Shown here: positions 32,672 through 40,916 of the stretch, one piece after another | Layout of the letters: the number at the start of each line of letters is the position of its first letter | Position numbering within the stretch: position 1 is the first letter of the stretch | Assembly (NCBI GenBank): GCA_016219875.1 | Contig: JACRJZ010000090.1 | Span: forward strand, 1 to 64,000 | Length of the DNA: 64,000 bases | Direction of reading: 5' to 3' | DNA from: Verrucomicrobiota bacterium | Lineage (GTDB): Bacteria > Verrucomicrobiota > Verrucomicrobiia > Limisphaerales > JACRJZ01 | Notes under the pieces: generated by a model | Seen by the model: the letters and a program-made list of their open reading frames with translations, nothing else | Told to the model about the DNA's origin: nothing | The model's database searches: none | Translations under genes and position numbers: made by a program

Positions 32672-34354
32672 TCAGTAGGCCGTGGAGCAAAAGCCCTCGA
32701 CCGGGGCGATCTCCTTGAAGTGATTCATGCTGACCAAGAAGGCGATCGGGAGGCCAAGGTCGATGAAGCGGTTCGGATCGTCCGAGTAGCGGCTGTGGAC
32801 GCGGGAGTCATAGCAGAAAGTGGCGCTGCCCGAAAAGATGATGGCCTCGTCGCGGGAAATGATTGAGCCGTTGATGCGCATTCCGCTGCGGGTGCTGCGC
32901 ATGGCGACGGCGTGATTGGTGTAAAACACGCCGTCCAGCCGGTTGAAATCGTTGCTCGAAAGATTGTCGAAGTTCTCTGGGGTGCCGGACTGGGTCGGAT
33001 ACCTGTTAATCTTCCCAGCCCGGGTCGCGGTCATCGTGATGTCGGTGGCGTAGTTGTACTTCACATCGACAACCCCGTCGCCATCGGCGTCGTACCACGC
33101 ACTGTCGGGCGTGCCGTCGCCATTGGTATCGAGGAACTTTTTCCCGTCGTCGGGTGTATCGGCGATGCCGTCCTGGCCGAGGTTCGCCTCGGCCCCGACA
33201 TTCTTGAGGCCGTAGCTCGAAGGATCGAAGCAGGCACTCTTCCACTCGCTGCTATTGACCTTGCCCGCGAAAACGGACTCGCGCACCGCGAAGCAGACGA
33301 GGTCTTTGCCATCGGTCATGCTGCTCTGGACCCAGTTGTCGCGCGAAGCGGGAGTCATGGTTTCGGGCGGGGTGCTGAAGCTGGGACTGTTCTTGTACGT
33401 GAGGTCGCCGGCCACGTAGAGATTGCCGCCCACGTAGAGCGTGCCAGTGCCGGTGATGACGCCTTTGATGACGACGTCGCCAGGGATGACGACGGGGCCG
33501 TTGATCTTGATGGGGCTGGTCGCGGTGCCCACGAGGTAGAGGCCGGGCTTGGTCGCGTTGGTGTGGGTGCCGTTGACCAGGAGCGTGGTGCCGACGTAAA
33601 GCTTGCTGCCTTTGGCCGCCGCCAGCGCGGAGTAGTTGGTGAAGTTCTTGAGGTTGGGCATCGCCAGCCGCTCCGAGCCGTCGTGCAAGTAGGAAACCGG
33701 ATCGGCGGCGGCCAGCCCGTGCAGCGGCACGCTGCCGGAGAGCGGATCGATCGGGGTCAAGTTGGACTCGATCTGGCCGGAGGCCACCACGCCGCCATTG
33801 ACGGTGGGGCCATCGCGGAAATCGAAGTCCCAGTTGGCGCGGTTGTCGCCGTGCCCGGTGATGGACGAGCCCCACCACCAACCCCAGTTGTTGAGGAAGT
33901 ACTCGTAGTCGAAGACCTGACTGGGCGGGTTCTTCTTGATGTTGGCCTGCAGCGTGCGGACCTTCTTGCCGACCTTGGCGGACGCGGTCACCATGAACAT
34001 GCCCGCCGCCCCGCCGGGGTCCGCCACAATCGTGAGCCAAGCCGCGCTGAAGGAGCTGTCCGGCGTCCCGATCAGCGAACTCATGTACGGGACCGTCAAG
34101 GTGCCGTCCGAGGTCGCGTAGTTTCCGATGGGGGAACCTTGGTCGGCGATGCGCTGGATGCCCCAGTTGAGGGCGTTCTCGGCGTGGAAGTAAGCCTCGT
34201 TCCAATCCCAGCGACCGTGCGCGGCCCGCACCCGGATGCTGCTGACTTGCATGAGGCCGACGATGGCGATGCCCAGGATGCCGACGAAGATCAGGGCGTT
34301 GAAGAGGACGGAGCCTTCGCGCCGCCGACGGAGAAGTTGCGGAACGGTTTTCAT
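32672..34354 (-). CDS. PilX-like pilus or pseudopilus assembly protein with calcium-type repeats
   Basis: A 560-residue protein. The N-terminus has a basic segment (LLRRRREGS) followed by a hydrophobic helix (VLFNALIFVGILGIAIVGL) and an Ala-rich amphipathic helix, as in PilX-type minor components. The long C-terminal part is beta-rich (VYVGGNLYVAGDL-like strands), typical of right-handed helix proteins. Near residues 390-430 it has DTNGDGTPDSAW and DADGDGVVDV, calcium-binding dockerin/EF-like loops. It follows the PilW-like prepilin by 31 bases. Likely role: tip or minor component of a type IV pilus-like or type II secretion-like machine. Confidence 0.75.
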   Translation of the reverse strand: MKTVPQLLRRRREGSVLFNALIFVGILGIAIVGLMQVSSIRVRAAHGRWDWNEAYFHAENALNWGIQRIADQGSPIGNYATSDGTLTVPYMSSLIGTPDSSFSAAWLTIVADPGGAAGMFMVTASAKVGKKVRTLQANIKKNPPSQVFDYEYFLNNWGWWWGSSITGHGDNRANWDFDFRDGPTVNGGVVASGQIESNLTPIDPLSGSVPLHGLAAADPVSYLHDGSERLAMPNLKNFTNYSALAAAKGSKLYVGTTLLVNGTHTNATKPGLYLVGTATSPIKINGPVVIPGDVVIKGVITGTGTLYVGGNLYVAGDLTYKNSPSFSTPPETMTPASRDNWVQSSMTDGKDLVCFAVRESVFAGKVNSSEWKSACFDPSSYGLKNVGAEANLGQDGIADTPDDGKKFLDTNGDGTPDSAWYDADGDGVVDVKYNYATDITMTATRAGKINRYPTQSGTPENFDNLSSNDFNRLDGVFYTNHAVAMRSTRSGMRINGSIISRDEAIIFSGSATFCYDSRVHSRYSDDPNRFIDLGLPIAFLVSMNHFKEIAPVEGFCSTAY

Positions 34355-34385
34355 TCGAGTGGCATGGCTGGAGGGGAAGGCGGAG

Positions 34386-34982
34386 CTACTTGTTGCGCAT
34401 CTTCACCGTGAAGGTCCGGGTCACCGTGTTGGTCCTGAACCGGCTGGCACCGTCGCGCCGGCCGGTGTAGCAGTTGTCGTCCACCTGCAAACACACGTTG
34501 AGGGCCGTGCTGTCGGAACTGCCGTCGTTGGCGAAAGAGGGAAAGAAGTACAGCTCGCGCATGACGTTGGCCAGCCCGGGCCGGGACAGCACGCGCTCGT
34601 CGCCGCTGGCGTTCTTGTTGGGATCATGGGTCAGGATGAGCGTGGTGGGATTGTAGCTGAGAACTTCGCGCGGAAAACTGGGGGCCGCGCCCCGGGCCAC
34701 GATGATGCGCCGGTAGCAGTACGGGTTGGACGGCAGCGGATCGGCGAAGATCACGCTTTCGGTGACGCTCATCTCCCGGAGCAGGCCCGCGATCTTGTCG
34801 GAGACGATGCCCGCTTCGATCTCCAGCGCCGTGTGGGAGAGGGCCTGACGCTGCTCGATGGTGCCTTGCAGGACCGCCACCGCCAGGAAGCCCAGCACCA
34901 CCACGGCGATCAAACTGGAGATCACGATCTCGACGAGCGTGTGGCCGGCAGACTGGCTCCGAAGTGAAGGGTGGAGTCTCAT
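34386..34982 (-). CDS. Prepilin-type protein (PilW/GspJ-like position)
   Basis: A 198-residue protein with a class III signal: positively charged leader, then G/HTLVEIVISSLIAVVVLGF with Glu at +5 of the mature protein. This is cleaved by a prepilin peptidase and N-methylated. The remainder is a soluble alpha/beta head with two Cys (LNVCLQVDDNCYTG) that may form a disulfide. Second gene of the minus-strand triplet, 16 bases after the previous gene. Confidence 0.85.
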   Translation of the reverse strand: MRLHPSLRSQSAGHTLVEIVISSLIAVVVLGFLAVAVLQGTIEQRQALSHTALEIEAGIVSDKIAGLLREMSVTESVIFADPLPSNPYCYRRIIVARGAAPSFPREVLSYNPTTLILTHDPNKNASGDERVLSRPGLANVMRELYFFPSFANDGSSDSTALNVCLQVDDNCYTGRRDGASRFRTNTVTRTFTVKMRNK

Positions 34983-34998
34983 GCTTCGGCGCGCCGGG

Positions 34999-35520
34999 CT
35001 ACAGGTCTTTCACCCGGACCATGTCCATCCGGGCGGTTTGCTTCTGCCCCCGTCCCAGCGGCGAATCCCACCGCACCTGCACCAGAACGTGTTTGGTATG
35101 GTCCACACCGGCGACTTTGGTGGTGGTGAGGACGACCTTCATTTCGGGATTGCGGGGTTGGAGCCAGGCCATTTCAGGGTCGAAGACGAGGTAATTGGTG
35201 TCGTTCAGGCTGAACCAATTGGCGTTGGACGGAATTCGGATGTTGGCGGCGGAGTTCGAGCCGCCGTCGTAAAGCCGGTTGAGCGGAGCGCCGCCGGCCA
35301 GATCGCTGAAGCGCATCGCCTTGACCAGTTCGAGGTAATGCAGGGAGAAGCCGGTCACCACGCCCAGTTCCTTGTCGCGGAACATCTGGACGCGACTGAA
35401 GGTGATGGCGGAGAACGCCGCCAAGAAGGCGATTCCCACCAGCAACATCGCGACCACCACCTCAACGAGAGAGAAACCCGCGTTGGCGGTGCGCCGTCTG
35501 AGATTGACCGTCGTACCCAT
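34999..35520 (-). CDS. Prepilin-type protein (PilV/GspI-like position)
   Basis: A 173-residue prepilin. The leader MGTTVNLRRRTANAG is followed by FSLVEVVVAMLLVGIAFLAAF, with Gly at -1 and Glu at +5. I chose the ATG at 35520 because it gives a short basic leader; the frame is open upstream to 35661. The C-terminal part is a small beta-rich head ending VRVKDL. First gene of the minus-strand cluster 35520-31121. Confidence 0.85.
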   Translation of the reverse strand: MGTTVNLRRRTANAGFSLVEVVVAMLLVGIAFLAAFSAITFSRVQMFRDKELGVVTGFSLHYLELVKAMRFSDLAGGAPLNRLYDGGSNSAANIRIPSNANWFSLNDTNYLVFDPEMAWLQPRNPEMKVVLTTTKVAGVDHTKHVLVQVRWDSPLGRGQKQTARMDMVRVKDL

Positions 35521-36186
35521 CCAAGCATCCACGTGAACCTGGGGCAAACGCGGCGCGCCTGACTTCGTGCCAGCCAGCGCCGCCGCAGACTCGACGAAAG
35601 CGGGCGCCACGAAGCGTCCGGCTTCGACTTCAGGTGTTCTATCGGCAATTCCCCGGAACAATTAAGCGCCGAACGCGCCGCCGGCCGTGGACAAGCCGCA
35701 TCGTCCTGCCGGCATTCTTTGGAACGGGCGGAGTCTGCCAAGTGTCCAGGCAATTGGCACTCTGTCCACACTTGGGAACAAGGCGACAATGGGTGAGCGG
35801 CGGCGAAACCCAGGCGCACAACTCAACCAGACTGAATGGCCCTAGCGAAGACCGGAGCATCCGACTCTTGATTTACCTCTCAGAACGTTGGAAACGACGC
35901 CAAACGCCAATGAATCCCGGACTTCTCCGGGCTGCCCTCAACGCAGCCAGCCCGACGCCGGGCCACCTACTGAAGGAATCTTGAAACCGTGATGACTCGA
36001 CTCACCAACGCGGCGGCGACCGTGGCACCCACCTTGCTAGAGACTAAAAGCACTAGTAACAGAGCCGATGTGCCCATGCAGCTTAACGCCACAGAACAAC
36101 CGTGTTGCCAGAGGAAGACCAAAGGCGATCAAGGTTTCGTGCCCTGGCGCGCGTTGCGGGGCCGGCTTGGAGTTCCGCTTCCGGTC
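35521..36186. other. Divergent intergenic region between two prepilin clusters
   Basis: About 660 bases separate the minus-strand and plus-strand prepilin sets, so both promoters should lie here. Open frames exist but show no family pattern or codon-like behaviour. Composition is less GC-rich around 35830-36060 (for example ACTAAAAGCACTAGTAACAG), which would suit promoters. I could not define -35/-10 boxes. Confidence 0.4.
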
Positions 36187-36765
36187 ATGAATTCAGCGGC
36201 CGCACATTTGTTCCACTTCGCGCTCGAACCCGGGCGCGGACGCAGCAGCAAGGAGGAGGCCCAAATCGCTTCACTCGAATTCATCAAGCACTTACCCGGT
36301 GGCGGACCTCCTGGCCGAATCCGGCCAGCGCTTCCGCGTCGCCCCAGCCAGCGCGGGTTTACCCTGGTCGAAGTGGTGATCGCCTTGGCGCTGGCGGCCA
36401 TTTTCATCACCGCCACGGTGGCAGGTTACATCCAGTCCCACCGCCAGGCGGAGTGGGCTGCCTACTCGCTGGCGGCCAATTCACTCGCGATGCAGGAGTT
36501 GGAGCGGACCCGCGCGGCCAAGTGGGACCCGCAGGCCTACCCGCCGGTGGACCAGGTGGTCAGTTCGAATTTCCCGGATCGAGTTGAGGTCCTCGACATC
36601 CCGCTGAACGGAACCAACATCGTCTATGGCACCAACCACACCACGATCACGACGATCTCGGTGACCCCCGGCCTGAAGATGATTCGCACCGACTGCCGCT
36701 GGAGTTTCCCCAAACGCGGCTTGTTCACCAACTCGGTGTTCACCTACCGCGCCCCCGACCAATGA
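36187..36765 (+). CDS. Prepilin-type protein (PilV/GspI-like), start uncertain
   Basis: A prepilin of about 192 residues if started at the ATG 36187; the frame is open from 35989. The diagnostic part is QRG/FTLVEVVIALALAAIFI, with Gly at -1 and Glu at +5, near residue 57. That leader would be unusually long, so the real start is probably a non-ATG codon nearer to 36300. The head has an alpha helix (SLAANSLAMQELERTRAAKW) and a beta part. It overlaps the next prepilin by 4 bases. Confidence 0.8.
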   Translation: MNSAAAHLFHFALEPGRGRSSKEEAQIASLEFIKHLPGGGPPGRIRPALPRRPSQRGFTLVEVVIALALAAIFITATVAGYIQSHRQAEWAAYSLAANSLAMQELERTRAAKWDPQAYPPVDQVVSSNFPDRVEVLDIPLNGTNIVYGTNHTTITTISVTPGLKMIRTDCRWSFPKRGLFTNSVFTYRAPDQ

Positions 36766-37397
36766 AACTCCTGCCCTCGACTCGAAATGAGAAACCGGCC
36801 CGCGTCGCGCGCGCGCGCCGCCTGCAACGCGCGCTCACGCTGCCGGAGATGATGATCACCCTGGCGGTCTTCATCGTCACCCTGGGGGGCGTGATGGCCA
36901 GCCACCTCTACGGCTTGCGCATGGCCCAGGTGATCTGCCCCAAACTGGGCGCCAGCGACGAAGCCCGCGCCGCCGTGAGCAAGCTCGTGGAAGAAGTCCG
37001 CTCCGCCAAGATCCTCCGCGTCGGCACGGGAAGCTTGCAGGGCTTCGCCGAGATCCCCGTCAACACCCCGCAGCGCGGCAACTCGATCCAGATTTACCCG
37101 AGTTTGGAAACCAACGCGTGGGTGCGGTACTTCTGGGATTCCACCGACAACCGCCTCAAGCGCACGACCAACGGCGCCTCGTCCACGATGGTCGTCGCCA
37201 ACGCCGTGAGCAACCAGCTTGTGTTCACCGCGGAAGATTACGCCGGACGCATCCTCACCAACAATTATGACAACCGGATCATCGGACTGAAGCTGGAGTT
37301 TTTCCAAATCCAGTACCCCAAGACCGCCGTCGGCCCTGGCAACTACTACGACTACTACCAGCTTCACACGCGCATCGCCCGGCGGTCCATCCTCTAG
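36762..37397 (+). CDS. Prepilin-type protein (PilW/GspJ-like)
   Basis: A 211-residue prepilin. After the basic leader (VARARRLQRA) comes LTLPEMMITLAVFIVTLGGVM, with Glu at +5. The -1 residue is Ala rather than Gly, which is tolerated by some prepilin peptidases but is uncommon. Start overlaps the preceding stop (ATGA), and the next gene follows after 2 bases, so this is a tightly coupled operon. The soluble head is beta-rich. Confidence 0.85.
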   Translation: MKLLPSTRNEKPARVARARRLQRALTLPEMMITLAVFIVTLGGVMASHLYGLRMAQVICPKLGASDEARAAVSKLVEEVRSAKILRVGTGSLQGFAEIPVNTPQRGNSIQIYPSLETNAWVRYFWDSTDNRLKRTTNGASSTMVVANAVSNQLVFTAEDYAGRILTNNYDNRIIGLKLEFFQIQYPKTAVGPGNYYDYYQLHTRIARRSIL

Positions 37398-37399
37398 CC

Positions 37400-39187
37400 A
37401 TGAACCTCAAGCCTGCTGCGGCCAAGAAGTGCCGTCCCCTCCCCTGCCCTGCCTGCGGTGCCGCATCCCGTGATCGTCACGGCGAGCGCGGCTATGCCGT
37501 GGTGACGGTGATCGTCATTGGCGCCGTCAGCCTCGCCATCCTGGCGGGCACGCTCCAGTGGGCCGGCACCAACAACACGCTCAACGCCCGCAACAACCAG
37601 TACTTCCGCACCGTCGCCGCCGCCGAGGCCGCCACGGAAAAGGTCATCTCTTCGTTGACCCGCGACTATCAGGAGCAGGGCGACTACGGCAACTTCTCGC
37701 ACATGGACGCCTATCGCGCCATGGTGCCCACCGCCTGCGAGAATGCCGTGTGGACCGACTACAGCTTCACCGACGGCCGGGGAAGCACCGCACGAACCTA
37801 TGTCGAATACGTTCCGCCCACGGAGTTCCGTCTGCTCTCTTCGCAGTACCGTGGCCTCTACGGCTACGCGAGCAGCTACCGCATTGTTTCCAACGCCCGG
37901 GAACTGGCCACGACTCTGAATATCACCGCCGGCGTCCGCCAGGACGTGGAAATGACCACCATTCCGGTGTTTCAGTTTGCCATCTTTTACAACATGGACC
38001 TTGAGATCAACCCCGGCCCAGTCATGACCATCAGCGGCCCCGTCCACGGCAATCAGAACATCTACCTCCAACCTCAAAACGTGCTCACCTTCGAGAGCGA
38101 TGTCACCGCCGCCGGCCAGATCATCCACGACAAGAAACCCGGCGACCCCGTTGGCCGCAGCGGCGGGTCCGTCGTGTACGAAGCCGAGCACGACAGCGGC
38201 GTCAGTTCCCTCACCCTGCCTATCGGCACCAACAACAGCCCCGACGCCGTCCGGGAAGTCGTGGAGATTCCCCCCTCCGGCGAATCGGCCACGTCTCTGA
38301 TGGGCAAGCAGCGATACTACAACAAGGCCGATGTCCTCATCCTCCTGACCGATTCCGGCGTCTCGGTCAAGAGCGGCATCTACAACAACTCCGCCATCAC
38401 CGTTCCCTCCTCGCAGTACAACTCCTGGCTGACCCCGACCGTGAGCTTCTACAACAAGCGAGAGAGCAAGACCGTCAACGCCGCCCAGATCGATGTGGCC
38501 AAGCTCGTCCAGTGGAACCAGACCAACACGATCCTTCGACCGTCGCTGGGCCTGGGCGACCTCCGCATCGTCTATGTCGCCGACCGGCGCACGCAGACGA
38601 GTTCGACTGAGTCGGGAGTGCGGCTGGTCAACGGCCAGACCTTGTTGCCGCAAGGCTTGACCCTGGCCACGCCGAATCCGCTCTATGTCAAAGGCCACTA
38701 CAACTGTCCCACGAGCGCGCTGGGCACGCACAACACCGCCGGCACAAAGCCCGCCTCGCTCATTGCCGACGCCGTCACGTTGCTTTCCGGCTCGTGGAAC
38801 GATGCCAACGCCAACAGCGGCCTGAGCTGTCGCACCGCCAGTGATACCACGGTGAACGCAGCCCTCTTGGCGGGCATCGTCCAGACCGTGAGCGGCAGCT
38901 ACAGCGGCGGGGCGGAGAACTTCCCGCGCTTCCTGGAGAACTGGAGCGGAAGGCGGCTCACTTACAACGGCTCGATGGTGGTGATGTTTCCCAGCGAGTA
39001 TGCCACCGGCCTGTGGCGCGGCACGGGTTCGACCATCGGCATCTACAACCCGCCCGACCGTGATTGGGCGTTTGACCAAAACTTCCGCGACGTGAACAAA
39101 CTTCCGCCTGGCACCCCGCAAATCCGCGCCCTCATCCGCGGCCAGTGGGCCATGGTGCGCCCCAACAGCACCGCCGTCGTGCCTTGA
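37400..39187 (+). CDS. PilX-like large pilus or pseudopilus assembly protein
   Basis: A 595-residue protein, counterpart of the minus-strand PilX-like gene. The N-terminus has a Cys-containing leader (CRPLPCPACGAASR) and a hydrophobic helix in ERGYAVVTVIVIGAVSLAIL, then an Ala/Glu helix (YFRTVAAAEAATEKVISSL) as in PilX. The long C-terminal region is beta-rich with a likely right-handed helix character (MTISGPVHGNQNIYLQPQN, VTAAGQIIHDKKPG). It has no calcium-type DxDxDG loop, unlike its counterpart. Third gene of the plus-strand triplet. Confidence 0.75.
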   Translation: MNLKPAAAKKCRPLPCPACGAASRDRHGERGYAVVTVIVIGAVSLAILAGTLQWAGTNNTLNARNNQYFRTVAAAEAATEKVISSLTRDYQEQGDYGNFSHMDAYRAMVPTACENAVWTDYSFTDGRGSTARTYVEYVPPTEFRLLSSQYRGLYGYASSYRIVSNARELATTLNITAGVRQDVEMTTIPVFQFAIFYNMDLEINPGPVMTISGPVHGNQNIYLQPQNVLTFESDVTAAGQIIHDKKPGDPVGRSGGSVVYEAEHDSGVSSLTLPIGTNNSPDAVREVVEIPPSGESATSLMGKQRYYNKADVLILLTDSGVSVKSGIYNNSAITVPSSQYNSWLTPTVSFYNKRESKTVNAAQIDVAKLVQWNQTNTILRPSLGLGDLRIVYVADRRTQTSSTESGVRLVNGQTLLPQGLTLATPNPLYVKGHYNCPTSALGTHNTAGTKPASLIADAVTLLSGSWNDANANSGLSCRTASDTTVNAALLAGIVQTVSGSYSGGAENFPRFLENWSGRRLTYNGSMVVMFPSEYATGLWRGTGSTIGIYNPPDRDWAFDQNFRDVNKLPPGTPQIRALIRGQWAMVRPNSTAVVP

Positions 39188-39254
39188 GGAGCACCACGGA
39201 ACCGTCAACCACGACCATGCAGACAGCCACTCCAGAGGCGTTTTTCAAAACCTC

Positions 39255-39346
39255 GCACCAGCCGACGCAAGGCGGCTCGAACTCCAATCTGCAATCTGCA
39301 ATCTGCAATCCACAATGGGAGTGAGTCTCCGTACGCCGGCTGCCAC
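39255..39346. repeat. Degenerate inverted-pair repeat with heptamer linker
   Basis: Arms at about 39255-39279 and 39321-39346 resemble the GTAGCAGCCGACGTGAGG family with several changes. Between them 7-base units AATCTGC repeat three times, then AATCCAC. It separates the PilX-like gene from the next exported protein. Confidence 0.7.
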
Positions 39347-39367
39347 TGTTATGAAAGAGGCTCCCCA

Positions 39368-40042
39368 ATGAACGCGTTCCCCTTGTCCCGCTTCCACACC
39401 CGCAATGTTCTCCCCCTCTTGGCATCCGTTGTCTGTTGCTGCCTCCAGCTTCCGCCGCTCGCGGCCCCTGCGGCGACGGCCGAAGCGATCCCGAAACCCG
39501 CGCTGGAAATCTCCACGCGTGTGGAGCGCCCGCCGGAGACGGGGGAACTCCTCTGCTGCGATGCCCGCACCCCGCAGCATCACCACACGTTCATCCTGCC
39601 TGCCACCTGGCGGATTGAACCCGATGCCGCCCGGCAACGGCTGGTCCTGCGCGCCCCCGACTACAGCGCGAACATCGAAATCCGTTTTGCCGCTTCCAGT
39701 CCCGCGTTGGTGCCGCAAATGAAACCGGAGGCGCTGCGCAAGCAGGCCCTGGATCGCTTCGTCGGAGCGGTCTTGGTGGAGGAGTCGGCCTGCTACAGCA
39801 GCCAGGTCGAAGGACGCGCGTTCGATGTCGAGTGGTCGCCGATCGCAGCCATCCGCAACGAATCGCGATTGGCTTTCCTGCCCGCCGGCGACGGCATCGA
39901 GCTATGCCTGACCACGGCACGGGAACGGTTCAAGGATTTCCTCGGCGAGTTTGGCGCCTTGCTCACCTCGTTTGACATTCGGCACCGGAGCGACGACGGA
40001 AGGCCATCCGCCGCTTCACCCGCTTTGGTTCAAGGACGCTGA
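39368..40042 (+). CDS. Hypothetical exported protein
   Basis: A 224-residue protein with a likely signal peptide (VLPLLASVVCCCLQLPPLAAP). The mature part has strands such as HHHTFILPATWRIEPDAARQ and an ending like a PsbP/DUF1795-type domain (ELCLTTARERFKDFLGEFGALLTSFDIR), but I cannot assign a family with confidence. It follows the plus-strand prepilin cluster by 180 bases and may belong to the same process. Confidence 0.7.
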   Translation: MNAFPLSRFHTRNVLPLLASVVCCCLQLPPLAAPAATAEAIPKPALEISTRVERPPETGELLCCDARTPQHHHTFILPATWRIEPDAARQRLVLRAPDYSANIEIRFAASSPALVPQMKPEALRKQALDRFVGAVLVEESACYSSQVEGRAFDVEWSPIAAIRNESRLAFLPAGDGIELCLTTARERFKDFLGEFGALLTSFDIRHRSDDGRPSAASPALVQGR

Positions 40043-40106
40043 GCACCTGAATCGGACGCCGAGACAACTTCGGACTCACGTTGGTTCCGTGGAAAACTCC
40101 GAAGGT

Positions 40107-40181
40107 TGGCGACCCCACCGGGAATCGAACCCGGGCTACCACCGTGAAAGGGTGGTGTCCTAACCGCTAGACCATGGGGTC
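40107..40181 (-). tRNA. tRNA-Glu (anticodon TTC)
   Basis: On the minus strand the 7-bp acceptor stem GACCCCA/TGGGGTC, the D arm, an anticodon loop CTTTCAC with anticodon TTC (plus-strand 40146-40148), and the T arm with GGTTCGATTCC are all present. The 3' CCA is encoded (A at 40107). No intron. It lies in the short gap between convergent-like 39368 and nuoA. Confidence 0.97.
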
Positions 40182-40330
40182 GGCCAAAGGCGGCGCAATA
40201 TATGCGTTACGAGCACGCTGTCACGCAAGATTCTTTTCCCGAAAACCGAATGATCGTGCGCCAAGCTGCCGCCCGGACCCTCAGCCGTAACGATGCCGTC
40301 GAAAAACTCCATAGAAACGCCGCCGAGCAC

Positions 40331-40463
40331 GTAGGACAGGCGTCGCGCCTGTCTCCATCTTCCCACTGCTCGCTCACCCAAGAGCGACTTCCCCGACCGG
40401 GGGGATTCCCGTCGAGACTCCTCTTCCCGATGAAGTCAGAGACAGGCGCGACGCCTGTCCTAC
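40331..40463. repeat. GTAG-headed inverted-pair repeat (GACAGGCG family)
   Basis: Perfect 25-base arms at 40331-40355 and 40439-40463. Each arm is GTAG followed by a perfect hairpin GACAGGCG-TCG-CGCCTGTC. A single copy of the same unit lies inside the SNF2 gene at 46719-46744. The rest of the 40182-40477 gap shows nothing else. Confidence 0.93.
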
Positions 40464-40477
40464 TGCATGGATGCGGC

Positions 40478-40864
40478 TCAGTCCTTCCAATCGAACGCGC
40501 GCTTCTTGACCGCGTAGAGGTAGCCCACAAAGAGGATTCCCAGAAAGGAGAGCATCGAGCCGAAGATCAGATTCGCATTCGTCTTCAACATCTCCCGGTA
40601 AACCACCGCCCACGGATACAGAAAGACCACCTCGATGTCGAAGAGGATGAAGAGCATGGCCACCAAGTAAAACTTCACGGAAAGCCGCGACGTTCCTTCC
40701 CCGACCGGCAGCATCCCGCATTCGTAGGCAGTGTCTTTGGCGCGGTTGCGGCGGGCACGCTGGCCGAGCAGCACGGAGCCAAGCAGCATTCCGCCGGTCA
40801 GCATCATGGCGACCGCACCGAGAATCAGGACCGGAACGTACTGCGTCACTTGCGAGTATTCCAT
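40478..40864 (-). CDS. nuoA: NADH-quinone oxidoreductase subunit A
   Basis: A 128-residue three-helix membrane subunit of respiratory complex I. Diagnostic stretches are YECGMLPVGEG in the cytoplasmic loop, RLSVKFYLVAMLFILFDIEVVFLYPWA in helices 2 (given in part), and the C-terminal LYAVKKRAFDWKD. Helices at about 10-32, 63-85 and 95-118. The rest of the nuo operon is not adjacent, which is unusual; the neighbours are a tRNA and an EF-hand protein. Confidence 0.95.
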   Translation of the reverse strand: MEYSQVTQYVPVLILGAVAMMLTGGMLLGSVLLGQRARRNRAKDTAYECGMLPVGEGTSRLSVKFYLVAMLFILFDIEVVFLYPWAVVYREMLKTNANLIFGSMLSFLGILFVGYLYAVKKRAFDWKD

Positions 40865-40916
40865 GCGCGGATAGTTAAGAGGCGAAGCGCCGCCTTGGCA
40901 AGGAGCCAGTGCGAAT

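Noticed and set aside
35634..35984. A 116-codon plus-strand frame between the two prepilin clusters
   Set aside because: No domain or signal; overlaps the likely promoter region of the cluster.
37394..39208. A 604-codon minus-strand frame opposite the PilX-like gene
   Set aside because: Low-complexity Gly/Val/Ala-rich translation, fully antisense to a coupled prepilin operon.
40107..40463. Integrated element next to tRNA-Glu
   Set aside because: There is no integrase, no direct repeat of the tRNA 3' end and no phage-like gene; the only structure is a REP pair.
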